Assembly (NCBI GenBank): GCA_943370595.1
Contig: CALRRO020000005.1
Span: forward strand, 1 to 64,000
DNA length: 64,000 bases
Source of the DNA: Piscinibacter sp943370595
GTDB lineage: Bacteria > Pseudomonadota > Gammaproteobacteria > Burkholderiales > Burkholderiaceae_C
Direction of reading: 5' to 3'
The notes beneath the pieces are model-generated. The model did no database searches. It was not told the origin of the DNA and saw only the letters and a program-made list of their open reading frames with translations. This document shows, piece by piece, positions 8,801 through 17,407 of the stretch. Numbering within the stretch: the stretch's first letter is position 1; every line of letters begins with the position of its first letter. The position numbers were made by a program, and so were the translations under genes.

Positions 8801-10659
8801 GGGGCGGTGGCGAAGCCGACCGACAGTTGCGTCGCGCCGCCGATGGTCCAGGTGAAGGCGGTGCTGACGCTGTTGACGCCGTCGCTGACCGCGGCGACCA
8901 CGTTGAAGCTGCCGGCCGTTCCGGGCGTGCCGCTGATCAGGCCGGTCTGCGAATCGATGGTCATGCCTGGCGGCAGGCCGGTGGCGCTGTAGCGCAGCGT
9001 GTCGCCGTTCGGGTCGCTGGCCGACAGCTGCAGCAGCGTCGCCGCACCGATCGTGCCAGTGCGGTCGCCCACCGCGGCGAGGGTCGGCACCGTGCTCGGG
9101 TTGGGCGTGGCGGCCACGTTGATGCGCACCGTCTTCGCCACCGAGGGCACGCCGTTGGCGTCGAGCACGAACAGCATGTAGAAGCCGGGCGGCGCGTCGG
9201 CAGCACGGGTCGGCGCCTGCACCGCGAGGCGATTGCCGTCGGCCGCGAAGGTCAGCTCGACGAAGCGCTGCTCCATGTTCCAGCTGTGCGTCACCGAGCC
9301 GTGCTTGACCATCACCACGCGCGCGGCCGGGCCGGCGCCGGAGACGTCGACGCTGTAGGTGCGCCCGATGTCCATCACCGTCGGCGCGGCCTCGATCACC
9401 GGGCGCGCGGCGAGCTGGCCGCCGGCGGCGAACAGGTAGGGCGGGAAGTACAGCTCGAAGTTGGTGTTGTTCTGCGGCCCCGGTGCACCGCCGCCGCCGA
9501 CCATCACCGTGCCGTCGGGCATCAGCAGTGCCATCGAGTGGTACAGGCGAGCGCGGTCGCCGCTCGGGCCGACCGTCCAGGTGCCGGTGTCGGGGTTCCA
9601 GATCTCGGCGCTGTTGTTGACGTTGACCAGCTCGTTCCAGGTGCTGCTGCCGCCGGTGGCGAGCACCTTGCCGTCGGCCAGCAGGGTGCCGTTGACGAGG
9701 CGGCGCTGCGAGGACATGGCCGCCGTCGGTGTGACCACCGGCGCGCCGTTGCGGATGTCGATCACCACCGCGCCGTTGGAGTTGCCGCCGAACTGCAGGA
9801 TGCGACCCGGGCGGAACATCGCCGCGCTGGCGTCGCTGCCGGTGTAGCCGCCGGCGAACTGGCCGACCTGCGTGACCGAGCCGGTGCCCGACGGGTCGAC
9901 GTAGTACATGCGGCCGGCGCTGTCGTAGCCGAACACGCGGCCGTCCGGCGCGATGAAGTTGCGCGGGTACATGAAGTCGAAGCCGCTGGTGTTGGCGCCG
10001 GTCAGCAGGCGGAATGTGCCGTCGGCCTGGCGCACCTCCGGCCGATCGGTGCCGCCGGAGCCACCCTGGATGTAGGTGTCGCCGTTGAGCAGCATCGTCG
10101 AGCTGGAGTACCAGCGTGCGCGGTTCATCGCATTGCCGCGCGTCAGCGTGTTCGAGGCCGGGCTGAACAGGTTGGAGTTGTTGTTGCCGGTGTTGGTGGT
10201 GGCGGTGCCGGTCCAGTTGTCGCCGCCGGCGAGGAACACCGCGTCGCCACCGGGCAGCACCAGCTGCGAGCCGCAGAAGATGTCGGTGCCGCTGCCGTTG
10301 GGCAGGGTCAGGTGGCCGCCGTCCAGGCCGCCGGCCGGGTCCCAGATGTCGTAGAGGAAGAAGCCGGTCTGGCGGCCGCTGCCGTCGGTGCCGTAGCTCA
10401 TCACGCGGCCGTCGGGCATCAGCACCGCATGCACCGGAATCAGCGGCCAGGCCTTCACCGGCCCCCACATGCCACGCTGGTGGGCATCGCTCGGGATCGG
10501 CGTGGTCGGCGTGAAGGCGGTGGCGGCCTTGCGGCCATCGGCGCCGTTCGCGGACTTGTCGGGGTCGCTGTCGCCACCTCCGCCGCCGCAGGCGGCCAGC
10601 AGGGCGGACAACAGCGGGGCGAGCAGGTTCAGCCGAAGGGAGCGGGGCAGATGGCGCAT
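5818..10659 (-). CDS. Giant multidomain lipoprotein: copper-radical oxidase, YVTN propeller, di-heme cytochrome c, two PA14
   Basis: A 1613-residue envelope protein. The lipobox LLAAC puts the lipidated Cys at 24, followed by a Gly run. Residues about 60-520 are a kelch-type oxidase with a C-terminal early-set domain. It keeps equivalents of the glyoxal/galactose oxidase active site: Cys129 (DIFCGSQ) and Tyr184 (ARWYSSS) for the Cys-Tyr cofactor, Tyr373-His374 (RLYHSMALLMPDG) and His458 (SVTHSWNMEQR). Then come a He_PIG Ig-like module (about 525-605), a PKD domain (about 615-690) and a YVTN propeller (about 705-1060). A di-heme cytochrome c region follows, with CASCH at 1092-1096 and 1224-1228 and a peroxidase-like VPTLRDVWATAPYLHDGS. 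Two PA14 modules (about 1328-1470, 1473-1611) end the chain. Likely role: extracellular oxidation of an alcohol, aldehyde or sugar with electrons or peroxide handled by the hemes. The function as a unit is inference. Confidence 0.85.
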   Translation of the reverse strand: MRHLPRSLRLNLLAPLLSALLAACGGGGGDSDPDKSANGADGRKAATAFTPTTPIPSDAHQRGMWGPVKAWPLIPVHAVLMPDGRVMSYGTDGSGRQTGFFLYDIWDPAGGLDGGHLTLPNGSGTDIFCGSQLVLPGGDAVFLAGGDNWTGTATTNTGNNNSNLFSPASNTLTRGNAMNRARWYSSSTMLLNGDTYIQGGSGGTDRPEVRQADGTFRLLTGANTSGFDFMYPRNFIAPDGRVFGYDSAGRMYYVDPSGTGSVTQVGQFAGGYTGSDASAAMFRPGRILQFGGNSNGAVVIDIRNGAPVVTPTAAMSSQRRLVNGTLLADGKVLATGGSSTWNELVNVNNSAEIWNPDTGTWTVGPSGDRARLYHSMALLMPDGTVMVGGGGAPGPQNNTNFELYFPPYLFAAGGQLAARPVIEAAPTVMDIGRTYSVDVSGAGPAARVVMVKHGSVTHSWNMEQRFVELTFAADGNRLAVQAPTRAADAPPGFYMLFVLDANGVPSVAKTVRINVAATPNPSTVPTLAAVGDRTGTIGAATLLQLSASDPNGDTLRYSATGLPPGMTIDSQTGLISGTPGTAGSFNVVAAVSDGVNSVSTAFTWTIGGATQLSVGFATAPTATVSGSSASFTASATGSNVRYRWNFGDGSPETGWSSSPTASHTYAQAGLFTVTVTVTDDSGLEQRVSTLQAIHLPLLAGTPTASSPIAVENRSGANPRLWVVNPDNDSVSVFDAVTRTRLAEITVGSAPRTLALTGNGTVWVSNKAAASISVIDTATLAVTRTIALPRGSQPHGIAASGSSAYVVLEAGGSLQRFSTSTYAPTGSLAIGANARHVSLSADGATAYVSRFISAPVAGESTAAPGAGSGEVLQVATAAMTLTRSIALAQSDKPDAENQGRGLPNYLGAAAISPDGVAAWVPGKLDNIRRGALRDGLPLNFQNTVRAASSRIVLGSGAEDLAGRLDHDNASLASAALFDAKGLFLFVALETSREVAVIDAHGRRELFRFDTGPAPQGLALSADGLTLYVHNFMERSVGVHDLRPLLQQGLLAANPVATLPTVASEKLGATVLRGKQLFYDARDPRLARDRYMSCASCHNDGGHDGRVWDLTGFGEGLRNTINLRGRGGLGHGSLHWSNNFDEVQDFEGQIRAMAGGSGLMPDADFVAGTRSQPLGDRKAGLSADLDALAAYVGSLSSFEPAPARPSATALSVTAAEGKAIFAARNCASCHAGSNFTASGNGTLVNIGTIKPGSGQRLGAALTGLDVPTLRDVWATAPYLHDGSAATLEAAVRAHSGVTIADADLAKLSAYLREIGGDEPAAPATTGNGTGLKADYFNNVTVTGTPVLTRTEAIDFDWGTGAPGAGVTVDNFSARWSGKLIVPATGTYRFQTESDDGVRLWVNGVPLINNWTDHAPTTDTSAGIDLTAGAQVDIVAEFYERGGGAVMRLRWQAPGESAFVAIPASQLLAPVVTTGTGLAASYFNNLTLSGSAVLNRTEAIDFSWGTGSPGTGVAANNFSARWTGTVLAPTTGSYRFQTVSDDGVRVWVNGVQVINNWSDHSATTNTSGTVSLVAGQRYSVRVEYYEKGGSAVMRLRWLRPGQTSYVAIPSMSLFAN

Positions 10660-10807
10660 GAAGCACGGGACGCCGCTTCCTCTCGCAGGCCCCGCATCGG
10701 TGGATTTGTTACGAACAGTGTCCGACCCGGACTTGACTCATCGCAACCCCCGAAGCCCGGGGAGTCCCCGCGATCAATAGAATCCCTGCCCTTCGCCCTG
10801 GAACCCC

Positions 10808-13800
10808 ATGGACAGCAGCAATCCGAACGACCAGGACAGCGGCAGCGGCCTGATCCGCATCCGCGGTGCGCGCCAGCACAACCTGAAGAACCTCGACCTC
10901 GACATCCGCACCGGCGAGATGACGGTGGTCACCGGGCCCAGCGGCTCGGGCAAGTCCAGCCTGGTGTTCGACACGCTGTATGCCGAAGGGCAGCGGCGCT
11001 ACGTCGAGACCTTCAGCGCCTACGCACGCCAGTTCCTCGACCGCATGGACCGCCCGGCGGTCGATCGGGTCGACGGCGTGCCCCCTGCCATTGCCATCGA
11101 CCAGACCAACCCGGTGCGTTCCAGCCGCAGCACGGTCGGCACGATGACCGAACTGAACGATCACCTCAAGCTGCTGTTTGCACGCGCCGCCGAGCTGTTC
11201 GACAAGCAGACCGCGCAGCGCGTGCGGCACGACTCGCCGGAGACGATCTACGCCGAGTTGATGGCACGCACGAAGGAGGCCGACCCGCGCCTGGTGGTGA
11301 CGTTCCCTGTCGAACTGCCGGCCGGCACCAGCGAAGCCGACATCGAACAATGGCTCGCGGCCAGCGGCTTCACCCGCGTGCAGGCACAGCGTGAGGTGGC
11401 CTCGCCGACCGGGCCGCGCACGCTGCTCGACGTGGTGGCCGACCGCTTCCGCCTGCAGGGCACCGAGAAGGTCCGCGCGATCGAGGCGATCGAGATGGCG
11501 CTCAAGCGTGGCAGCGGGCGGATCAACGTGTACTCGTTGAAGGACGAGGGCGAGCCGGACCTGTGGCGCTTTTCCACCGGCCTGCACTGCCCCGACAGCG
11601 ACATCCGCTATGCCGACCCGCAGCCGGCGCTGTTCAGCTTCAACTCCGCCTACGGCGCCTGCGACACCTGCCGCGGCTTCGGCCGCGTGATCGGGGTCGA
11701 CTACGGCCTGGTCATCCCCGACCACCGCAAGACGCTGCGCTCCGGCGCCATCAAGCCGATGCAGACGCCGGCCTGGAAGGAGTGCCAGGACGACCTGCTG
11801 AAGTACGGCGGCGAGGCCGGCATCCCGCGCGACACACCCTGGTCGGCGCTCACCGAGGCGCAGCGCGGCTGGGTGATCGACGGCTCGCCGAACTGGAAGG
11901 GCAACTGGAACAAGCAGTGGTACGGCGTCAAGCGCTTCTTCGAGTACCTCGAATCGAAGGCCTACAAGATGCACATCCGCGTGCTCTTGTCCAAGTACCG
12001 CAGCTACACGCCCTGCCACGCCTGCGGCGGCGCGCGGCTGAAGACCGAGGCGCTGCTGTGGCGCCTGGGCTCGAAGGACGATGCCGATGCGGTGCTCGCG
12101 CCGTCGAAGCGGTCGATGCCGCAGGGTGTGCAGTGGTCGCGCACGCAGCTCGAGGCGCTGCCCGGGCTGACCGTGCACGACCTGATGCTGATCCCGATCG
12201 AGCGGCTGCACCGCTTCTTCGATCGGCTGTCGCTGCCGTCGAGCATGCTCGACGAAGCACTGAAGCTGCTGCTCGATGAGATCCGCACGCGGCTGAAGTA
12301 CCTGTGCGACGTCGGCATCGGCTACCTGACGCTGGACCGACAGAGCCGCACGCTGTCCGGCGGTGAGGTACAGCGCATCAACCTCACGACGGCGCTCGGC
12401 ACGTCCCTCGTCAACACCATGTTCGTGCTCGACGAGCCGAGCATCGGCCTGCACCCGCGCGACATGAACCGCATCGTCGAGGCGATGCACCGGCTGCGCG
12501 ATGCCGGCAACACGCTGGTGGTCGTCGAGCACGACCCGGCGGTGATGCTGGCGGCCGACCGCCTGATCGACATGGGCCCCGGCCCCGGCGAGCGCGGCGG
12601 CACGATCGTCTTCGACGGCACGCCGGAGGCGATCCGCTCGGCCGACACGCTGACCGGCGCCTACCTGGGCGGGCGCAAGCATGTCGGCATGGGCATCAAG
12701 CGGCTGATGTCGCCATCCACGCCGAAACTGATTGTCGAGGGCGCGCGCGAGCACAACCTGAAGAACGTCACCGTCGAGTTCCCGTTGCAGCACCTGGTGT
12801 GCGTGACCGGCGTGTCGGGTTCGGGCAAGAGCACGCTGATGCAGGACGTGCTATTCCCCGCCCTGCAGCGCCACTTCGGCAAGGCGACGGAAACGCCCGG
12901 CGAGCACGACCGCCTGCTCGGCGCCGAGTGGCTGGCCGACGCGGTGTTCGTCGACCAGTCGCCGATCGGCAAGACGGCACGCTCCAACCCGGCGAGCTAC
13001 GTCGGCGCCTTCGACGAGATCCGCAAGCTGTTCGCGCAGGCGCCGCTGGCGCTGCAGCGTGGCTACGGCGCCGGCATGTTCAGTTTCAACGCCGGCGACG
13101 GCCGCTGCCCGACCTGCGGCGGCTCGGGCTTCGAGCACGTCGAGATGCAGTTCCTCTCCGACGTCTACTTGCGCTGCCAGGACTGCGACGGCCGCCGCTA
13201 CCGCGCCGAGATCCTCGACGTGAAGATCGACCGCCGGCTGCCCGGCGACGTGATCCGCGACCTCAGCGTGGCAGATGTGCTGGAGCTCACCGTCAGCGAG
13301 GCGGTGCAACTGTTTCGAGACGACCGCGAGGTGCTGCGGGTGCTGCAGCCCATCGTGGACGTTGGCCTGGAATACGTGAAGCTGGGGCAACCGGTGCCGA
13401 CGCTCTCCGGCGGCGAGGCGCAACGCCTGAAGCTTGCTGGCTTCCTCGCCGAGGCGCAGGGCGGCCCGTCGCAGGCGCTGGCCCGCAAGGGCACGCTGTA
13501 CCTGTTCGACGAGCCGACCACCGGCCTGCACTTCGACGACATCGCCAAGCTGATGCGCGCCTTCCGCAAGCTGCTCGACGCGGGGCACTCCATCGTCGTC
13601 ATCGAGCACAACCTCGACGTGATCCGTGCCAGCGACTGGCTGATCGACCTCGGGCCGGAAGGTGGCGATGCCGGTGGCCTGGTCGTCTGCACCGGCACGC
13701 CGGAAGAAGTGAAGCGCCATCCGACATCGTTTACCGGCAAGGCGCTGGCCGACTACGAACGCGCCATCGGCATCGGCGTGCCTGTGGCCGAGGAGGGCCT

Positions 13801-16519
13801 GCCGCTGCAGAGCCTGATCAAGCGCTCGCGCGACGAACGCCGAATGTCGGAGGAAGTGATCCGCATCGTCAATGCGCGCGAGCACAACCTCAAGTCGCTC
13901 GACGTCGACATCCCGCGCGGCAAGTTCAGCGTCATCACCGGCGTGTCGGGCTCGGGCAAGAGCACGCTGGCCTTCGACATCCTGTTCAACGAAGGGCAGC
14001 GGCGTTACCTGGAGTCGCTCAACGCCTACGCGCGCAGCATCGTGCAGCCGGCGGGGCGGCCGGAGGTCGATGCGGTCTACGGCATTCCGCCGACGGTCGC
14101 GATCGAGCAGCGCCTCTCGCGCGGCGGCCGCAAGAGCACGGTGGCCACCACCACCGAGGTCTGGCATTTCCTGCGCCTGCTCTACGTGAAGCTGGGTCTG
14201 CAGCACTGCACGAAAGACGGCGCGCCGGTCAGGCCGCAGAGCGCCGAGAGCATTGCCGCGCAACTGCTGCGTGACCACAAGGGCCAGCACGTCGGCCTGA
14301 TGGCGCCGCTGGTGGTCAATCGCAAGGGCGTCTACACCGACCTCGCCAAGTGGGCCAAGGCGCGCGGCCACACGCACCTGCGCGTCGACGGCGAGTTCCT
14401 CAAGGTCGACCCCTGGCCGCGGCTGGACCGCTTCAAGGAGCACACGCTGGAGCTGCCGGTGGGTGACCTGGTCGTCTCGGCGGAGAACGAGGCCGAACTG
14501 CGCAGCCTGCTGGCCAAGGCACTGGAAGTCGGCAAGGGCGTGATGCACCTGCTCGCACCGCTGGACGGGCTGAAAGGCGCGATGCTGGCCGGCACGCCCA
14601 CCGCGCACATCGGCAGCCTGAAGGTGTTCTCGACCAAGCGCGCCTGCCCGGTCTGCGGCACCAGCTACCCCGAGCTGGACCCGCGCATGTTCAGCTACAA
14701 CAGCAAGCACGGCTGGTGCACCACCTGTGTGGGCACCGGCCTCGCGCTGACCCGCGAACAGCGCAAGGCCTACGACGACTCGAAGCGCGACGACGACGAC
14801 AACAAGGGCCGCGAGCAGAGTTTCCCGTCCGAGGAGCCCGAGGTCGAAGGCGTGGTCGACGCGCCGTGCCCGGACTGCGGCGGCACGCGGCTGAACGCCG
14901 CCTCGCGCGGCGTGACCTTCGAGAACGAGGCGATCACCGCGCTGGCGCGCATGAGCGTGTCGGACTGCCGGGTGTGGATTGAGGCGCTGAAGCTGGTCGG
15001 CCGGGATGCCGACATCGCGCGCGACGTGGTCAGCGAGATCACCAGCCGGCTCGAGTTCCTCGAAGAGGTCGGCCTCGGCTACCTGACGCTGGACCGGGCC
15101 GCGCCGACGCTCTCGGGCGGTGAAGCGCAGCGCATCCGCCTGGCGGCGCAGCTCGGCAGCAACCTGCAGGGCGTGTGCTACGTGCTCGACGAGCCGACCA
15201 TCGGCCTGCACCCGCGCGACAACCAGATCCTGCTCGACGCGCTGCACAAGCTCGGCGACAAGGGCAACACGCTGGTGGTCGTCGAGCACGACGAAGACAC
15301 CATCCGTCGCGCCGACCACATCATCGACATCGGCCCCGGCGCGGGCAAGCGAGGCGGCCGGCTGGTCGCCGAGGGGGGCACCGCGGCGCTGGCGGCGCAT
15401 GCCGACTCGGTGACGGGGCGCTTCCTCGCCCATCCGATGCGCCACCCGCTGAACCCGCGGCGTGCGGTCGCCAAGGGCGGCGAACAACTGCTCATGCGCG
15501 GCGCTGCGTTGCACAACCTGAAGAACCTCGACGTGCCGGTGCCGCTCAAGCGCCTGGTCGCCGTCACCGGCGTCAGCGGCTCGGGCAAGTCGACGCTGGC
15601 GCGCGACGTGCTGCTGGCCAACCTGCAGTTCGTCAACGTGCGCGGCTCGAAGCCGAACTGGCAGGGCTGTTCAGTTATCGAGGGCTGGCAGCAGATCGAC
15701 CGCGTGCTGGAAGTCGACCAGACGCCGATCGGCAAGACACCGCGTTCCTGCCCGGCCACCTACATCGGCTTCTGGGACGTCATCCGCCGCCTGTTCGCCG
15801 ACACGCTGGAGGCCAAGGCGCGCGGCTATCCGCCGGCGCGCTTCAGCTTCAATACCGGCGACGGCCGCTGCCCGGCCTGCGAGGGCCAGGGCATGCGCAC
15901 CATCGAGATGAGCTTCCTGCCCGACGTGAAGGTGCCCTGCGACGTCTGCCACGGCCAGCGCTTCAACGCCGAGACGCTGGCGGTGACCTGGCGCGGCCGC
16001 AACATCGGCGAGGTGCTGACGATGGAGATCGACGAGGCGGTCGAGTTCTTCGCGTCGATGCCGGCGATCGCCCACCCGTTGCAGCTGCTCAAGGACGTGG
16101 GCCTGGGTTACCTGACGCTCGGCCAGCCCTCACCGACGCTCTCGGGCGGCGAAGCGCAGCGCATCAAGCTGGTGACCGAGCTGACCAAGGTGCGCGACGA
16201 CGTCACGCGGCGCGGCAACAAGGCGCCGCACACGCTCTACGTGCTCGACGAGCCGACGGTGGGCCTGCACATGGCCGACGTGGAGAAGCTGATCCGCGTG
16301 CTGCACCGGCTGGTGGACGGTGGCCACAGCGTGGTGGTGATCGAGCACGACCTCGACGTGATCGCCGAGGCGGACTGGGTCATCGACCTCGGTCCCGAGG
16401 GTGGTGCGCGTGGCGGCAGCGTGGTGGCGACCTGCCCGCCTGAGGCGTTGGTGGCCCTGAAGGCCAGCCACACCGGCGTGGCATTGAAGCCGGTGCTCAG
16501 CCGCGGCGCCGGCGGCTGA
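10808..16519 (+). CDS. uvrA: Double-length excinuclease ABC subunit A (tandem UvrA, four ABC ATPase domains)
   Basis: A 1903-residue protein, about twice the usual UvrA length of roughly 940. Walker A motifs occur four times: GPSGSGKS at 43, then GVSGSGKST near 668, 1045 and 1587. Signature motifs of the LSGGEAQR type occur near 517, 866, 1435 and 1777, each followed by a DEPTxGLH Walker B. Zinc-finger CxxC pairs are visible in both halves, for example CPTCGGSGF, CQDCDGRR, CPACEGQGM and CDVCHGQRF. The second half begins near residue 1012. The family recognises bulky DNA lesions with UvrB; a fused dimer could act as a pseudo-heterodimer. No clear LexA site was seen upstream. It converges on the cytochrome gene with a 23-bp overlap. 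Confidence 0.93.
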   Translation: MDSSNPNDQDSGSGLIRIRGARQHNLKNLDLDIRTGEMTVVTGPSGSGKSSLVFDTLYAEGQRRYVETFSAYARQFLDRMDRPAVDRVDGVPPAIAIDQTNPVRSSRSTVGTMTELNDHLKLLFARAAELFDKQTAQRVRHDSPETIYAELMARTKEADPRLVVTFPVELPAGTSEADIEQWLAASGFTRVQAQREVASPTGPRTLLDVVADRFRLQGTEKVRAIEAIEMALKRGSGRINVYSLKDEGEPDLWRFSTGLHCPDSDIRYADPQPALFSFNSAYGACDTCRGFGRVIGVDYGLVIPDHRKTLRSGAIKPMQTPAWKECQDDLLKYGGEAGIPRDTPWSALTEAQRGWVIDGSPNWKGNWNKQWYGVKRFFEYLESKAYKMHIRVLLSKYRSYTPCHACGGARLKTEALLWRLGSKDDADAVLAPSKRSMPQGVQWSRTQLEALPGLTVHDLMLIPIERLHRFFDRLSLPSSMLDEALKLLLDEIRTRLKYLCDVGIGYLTLDRQSRTLSGGEVQRINLTTALGTSLVNTMFVLDEPSIGLHPRDMNRIVEAMHRLRDAGNTLVVVEHDPAVMLAADRLIDMGPGPGERGGTIVFDGTPEAIRSADTLTGAYLGGRKHVGMGIKRLMSPSTPKLIVEGAREHNLKNVTVEFPLQHLVCVTGVSGSGKSTLMQDVLFPALQRHFGKATETPGEHDRLLGAEWLADAVFVDQSPIGKTARSNPASYVGAFDEIRKLFAQAPLALQRGYGAGMFSFNAGDGRCPTCGGSGFEHVEMQFLSDVYLRCQDCDGRRYRAEILDVKIDRRLPGDVIRDLSVADVLELTVSEAVQLFRDDREVLRVLQPIVDVGLEYVKLGQPVPTLSGGEAQRLKLAGFLAEAQGGPSQALARKGTLYLFDEPTTGLHFDDIAKLMRAFRKLLDAGHSIVVIEHNLDVIRASDWLIDLGPEGGDAGGLVVCTGTPEEVKRHPTSFTGKALADYERAIGIGVPVAEEGLPLQSLIKRSRDERRMSEEVIRIVNAREHNLKSLDVDIPRGKFSVITGVSGSGKSTLAFDILFNEGQRRYLESLNAYARSIVQPAGRPEVDAVYGIPPTVAIEQRLSRGGRKSTVATTTEVWHFLRLLYVKLGLQHCTKDGAPVRPQSAESIAAQLLRDHKGQHVGLMAPLVVNRKGVYTDLAKWAKARGHTHLRVDGEFLKVDPWPRLDRFKEHTLELPVGDLVVSAENEAELRSLLAKALEVGKGVMHLLAPLDGLKGAMLAGTPTAHIGSLKVFSTKRACPVCGTSYPELDPRMFSYNSKHGWCTTCVGTGLALTREQRKAYDDSKRDDDDNKGREQSFPSEEPEVEGVVDAPCPDCGGTRLNAASRGVTFENEAITALARMSVSDCRVWIEALKLVGRDADIARDVVSEITSRLEFLEEVGLGYLTLDRAAPTLSGGEAQRIRLAAQLGSNLQGVCYVLDEPTIGLHPRDNQILLDALHKLGDKGNTLVVVEHDEDTIRRADHIIDIGPGAGKRGGRLVAEGGTAALAAHADSVTGRFLAHPMRHPLNPRRAVAKGGEQLLMRGAALHNLKNLDVPVPLKRLVAVTGVSGSGKSTLARDVLLANLQFVNVRGSKPNWQGCSVIEGWQQIDRVLEVDQTPIGKTPRSCPATYIGFWDVIRRLFADTLEAKARGYPPARFSFNTGDGRCPACEGQGMRTIEMSFLPDVKVPCDVCHGQRFNAETLAVTWRGRNIGEVLTMEIDEAVEFFASMPAIAHPLQLLKDVGLGYLTLGQPSPTLSGGEAQRIKLVTELTKVRDDVTRRGNKAPHTLYVLDEPTVGLHMADVEKLIRVLHRLVDGGHSVVVIEHDLDVIAEADWVIDLGPEGGARGGSVVATCPPEALVALKASHTGVALKPVLSRGAGG

Positions 16520-17309
16520 GCGCGGCGACGGCGCCGGCCAGCGCGGCCAGCCAGCCCAGGCCGAGCGCACCGCCGCCGCCGTCATCGCTGCCGCCACCGG
16601 CGGGCGGGGGTGGCGGCGGCGGTGTCGTCGTGCCGCTGGCCACGCCGCTGAGCGCAACGCTGCGGGTGAAGGTGCTGGTCGAGGCGCCCTGGCGCAGCGT
16701 GAAGTCGAGCGTGGCCGCGCGGCCCTGCGAGTCGGGCGACGAGAAGTTCAGGCTGACCCGGCAGCTCGCACCGGGTGCGATCGTCTGTGCCGTGCAGGTG
16801 TCGGCCGTGCGCGTGAAGCGCGCCGCATCCGTGCCGCCGAGCGCGACCGAGACCACCGTCAGCGACTCGTCGGTGGCCAGGGCGTGGCTGAGGTCGAGGT
16901 CCTGTGCGGCGCTGGGCGTGTCGAAGGCGCTGGCACTGAAGTCCAGCGCGGTGGCGCTGGTGCGCGGGGTGTCGGCGATGTAGGCCGACAGGTCGCGCAC
17001 CTGCTGCAGCGTCAGCACGTTGTTGAACTGCCGCATCACGTCGACGCCGCCGGTGATCGCGCCGATCAGCGCACTTGCCGCGTCATCGAAGGCGATCACC
17101 GCGAACGGGTCGTTGCTGCCGCTGAGCATCGCCCGGCGCGACTGCACGCTGTGGCAGCCCGAGCAGTTGGCCGAGAAAGTCTGGCCTGTCACGGCCATGG
17201 TGTTGTCGAACAGCGCCCGGCCGGCCACCGGGTCGTCGGCGGCATGGGCGGCAGGCAGCGCGATCAGCGCGACGATGGCGAGGGCGGCGGGGCGCAGGCG
17301 GTACGGCAT
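16497..17309 (-). CDS. Mono-heme cytochrome c with C-terminal GlyGly-CTERM-like sorting tail
   Basis: A 270-residue exported protein. The signal peptide ends near AHA at residue 23. A class I cytochrome c domain (about 25-112) carries CSGCH at 49-53 and a distal methionine candidate in DVMRQFNNVLT. Residues about 115-225 form a beta-rich ASH/choice-of-anchor type domain. The tail has PPPPPPPAGGGSDDGGGG, then a hydrophobic helix GLGWLAALAGAVAAL, then RRRR, the layout of GlyGly-CTERM rhombosortase substrates. It is probably tethered or processed at the envelope and carries electrons. Its last 23 bp overlap the end of the uvrA gene. It might serve the large oxidase lipoprotein nearby, but that is speculation. 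Confidence 0.8.
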   Translation of the reverse strand: MPYRLRPAALAIVALIALPAAHAADDPVAGRALFDNTMAVTGQTFSANCSGCHSVQSRRAMLSGSNDPFAVIAFDDAASALIGAITGGVDVMRQFNNVLTLQQVRDLSAYIADTPRTSATALDFSASAFDTPSAAQDLDLSHALATDESLTVVSVALGGTDAARFTRTADTCTAQTIAPGASCRVSLNFSSPDSQGRAATLDFTLRQGASTSTFTRSVALSGVASGTTTPPPPPPPAGGGSDDGGGGALGLGWLAALAGAVAALSRRRRG

Positions 17310-17407
17310 GGTGCGGGTCGGGATGTCGATGCCGGCGATTTCATCGCGGCGCGGCCGCGCCGTGGGCCCGCCAAGGTGACCAGTTGTGTACGCCGCGGCC
17401 GCCTTGT

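Noticed and set aside
6302..10666. A 1454-codon minus-strand frame over the oxidase lipoprotein
   Set aside because: It is an Arg/His/Pro-rich shadow of the true frame, without any family motif.
10660..10807. LexA-type SOS box before the double uvrA
   Set aside because: I looked for CTGT-N8-ACAG. Only the fragment GAACAGT is present, so no SOS operator can be claimed.
8278..11394. A 1038-codon plus-strand frame crossing into uvrA
   Set aside because: It spans two real genes on opposite strands and has shadow composition.
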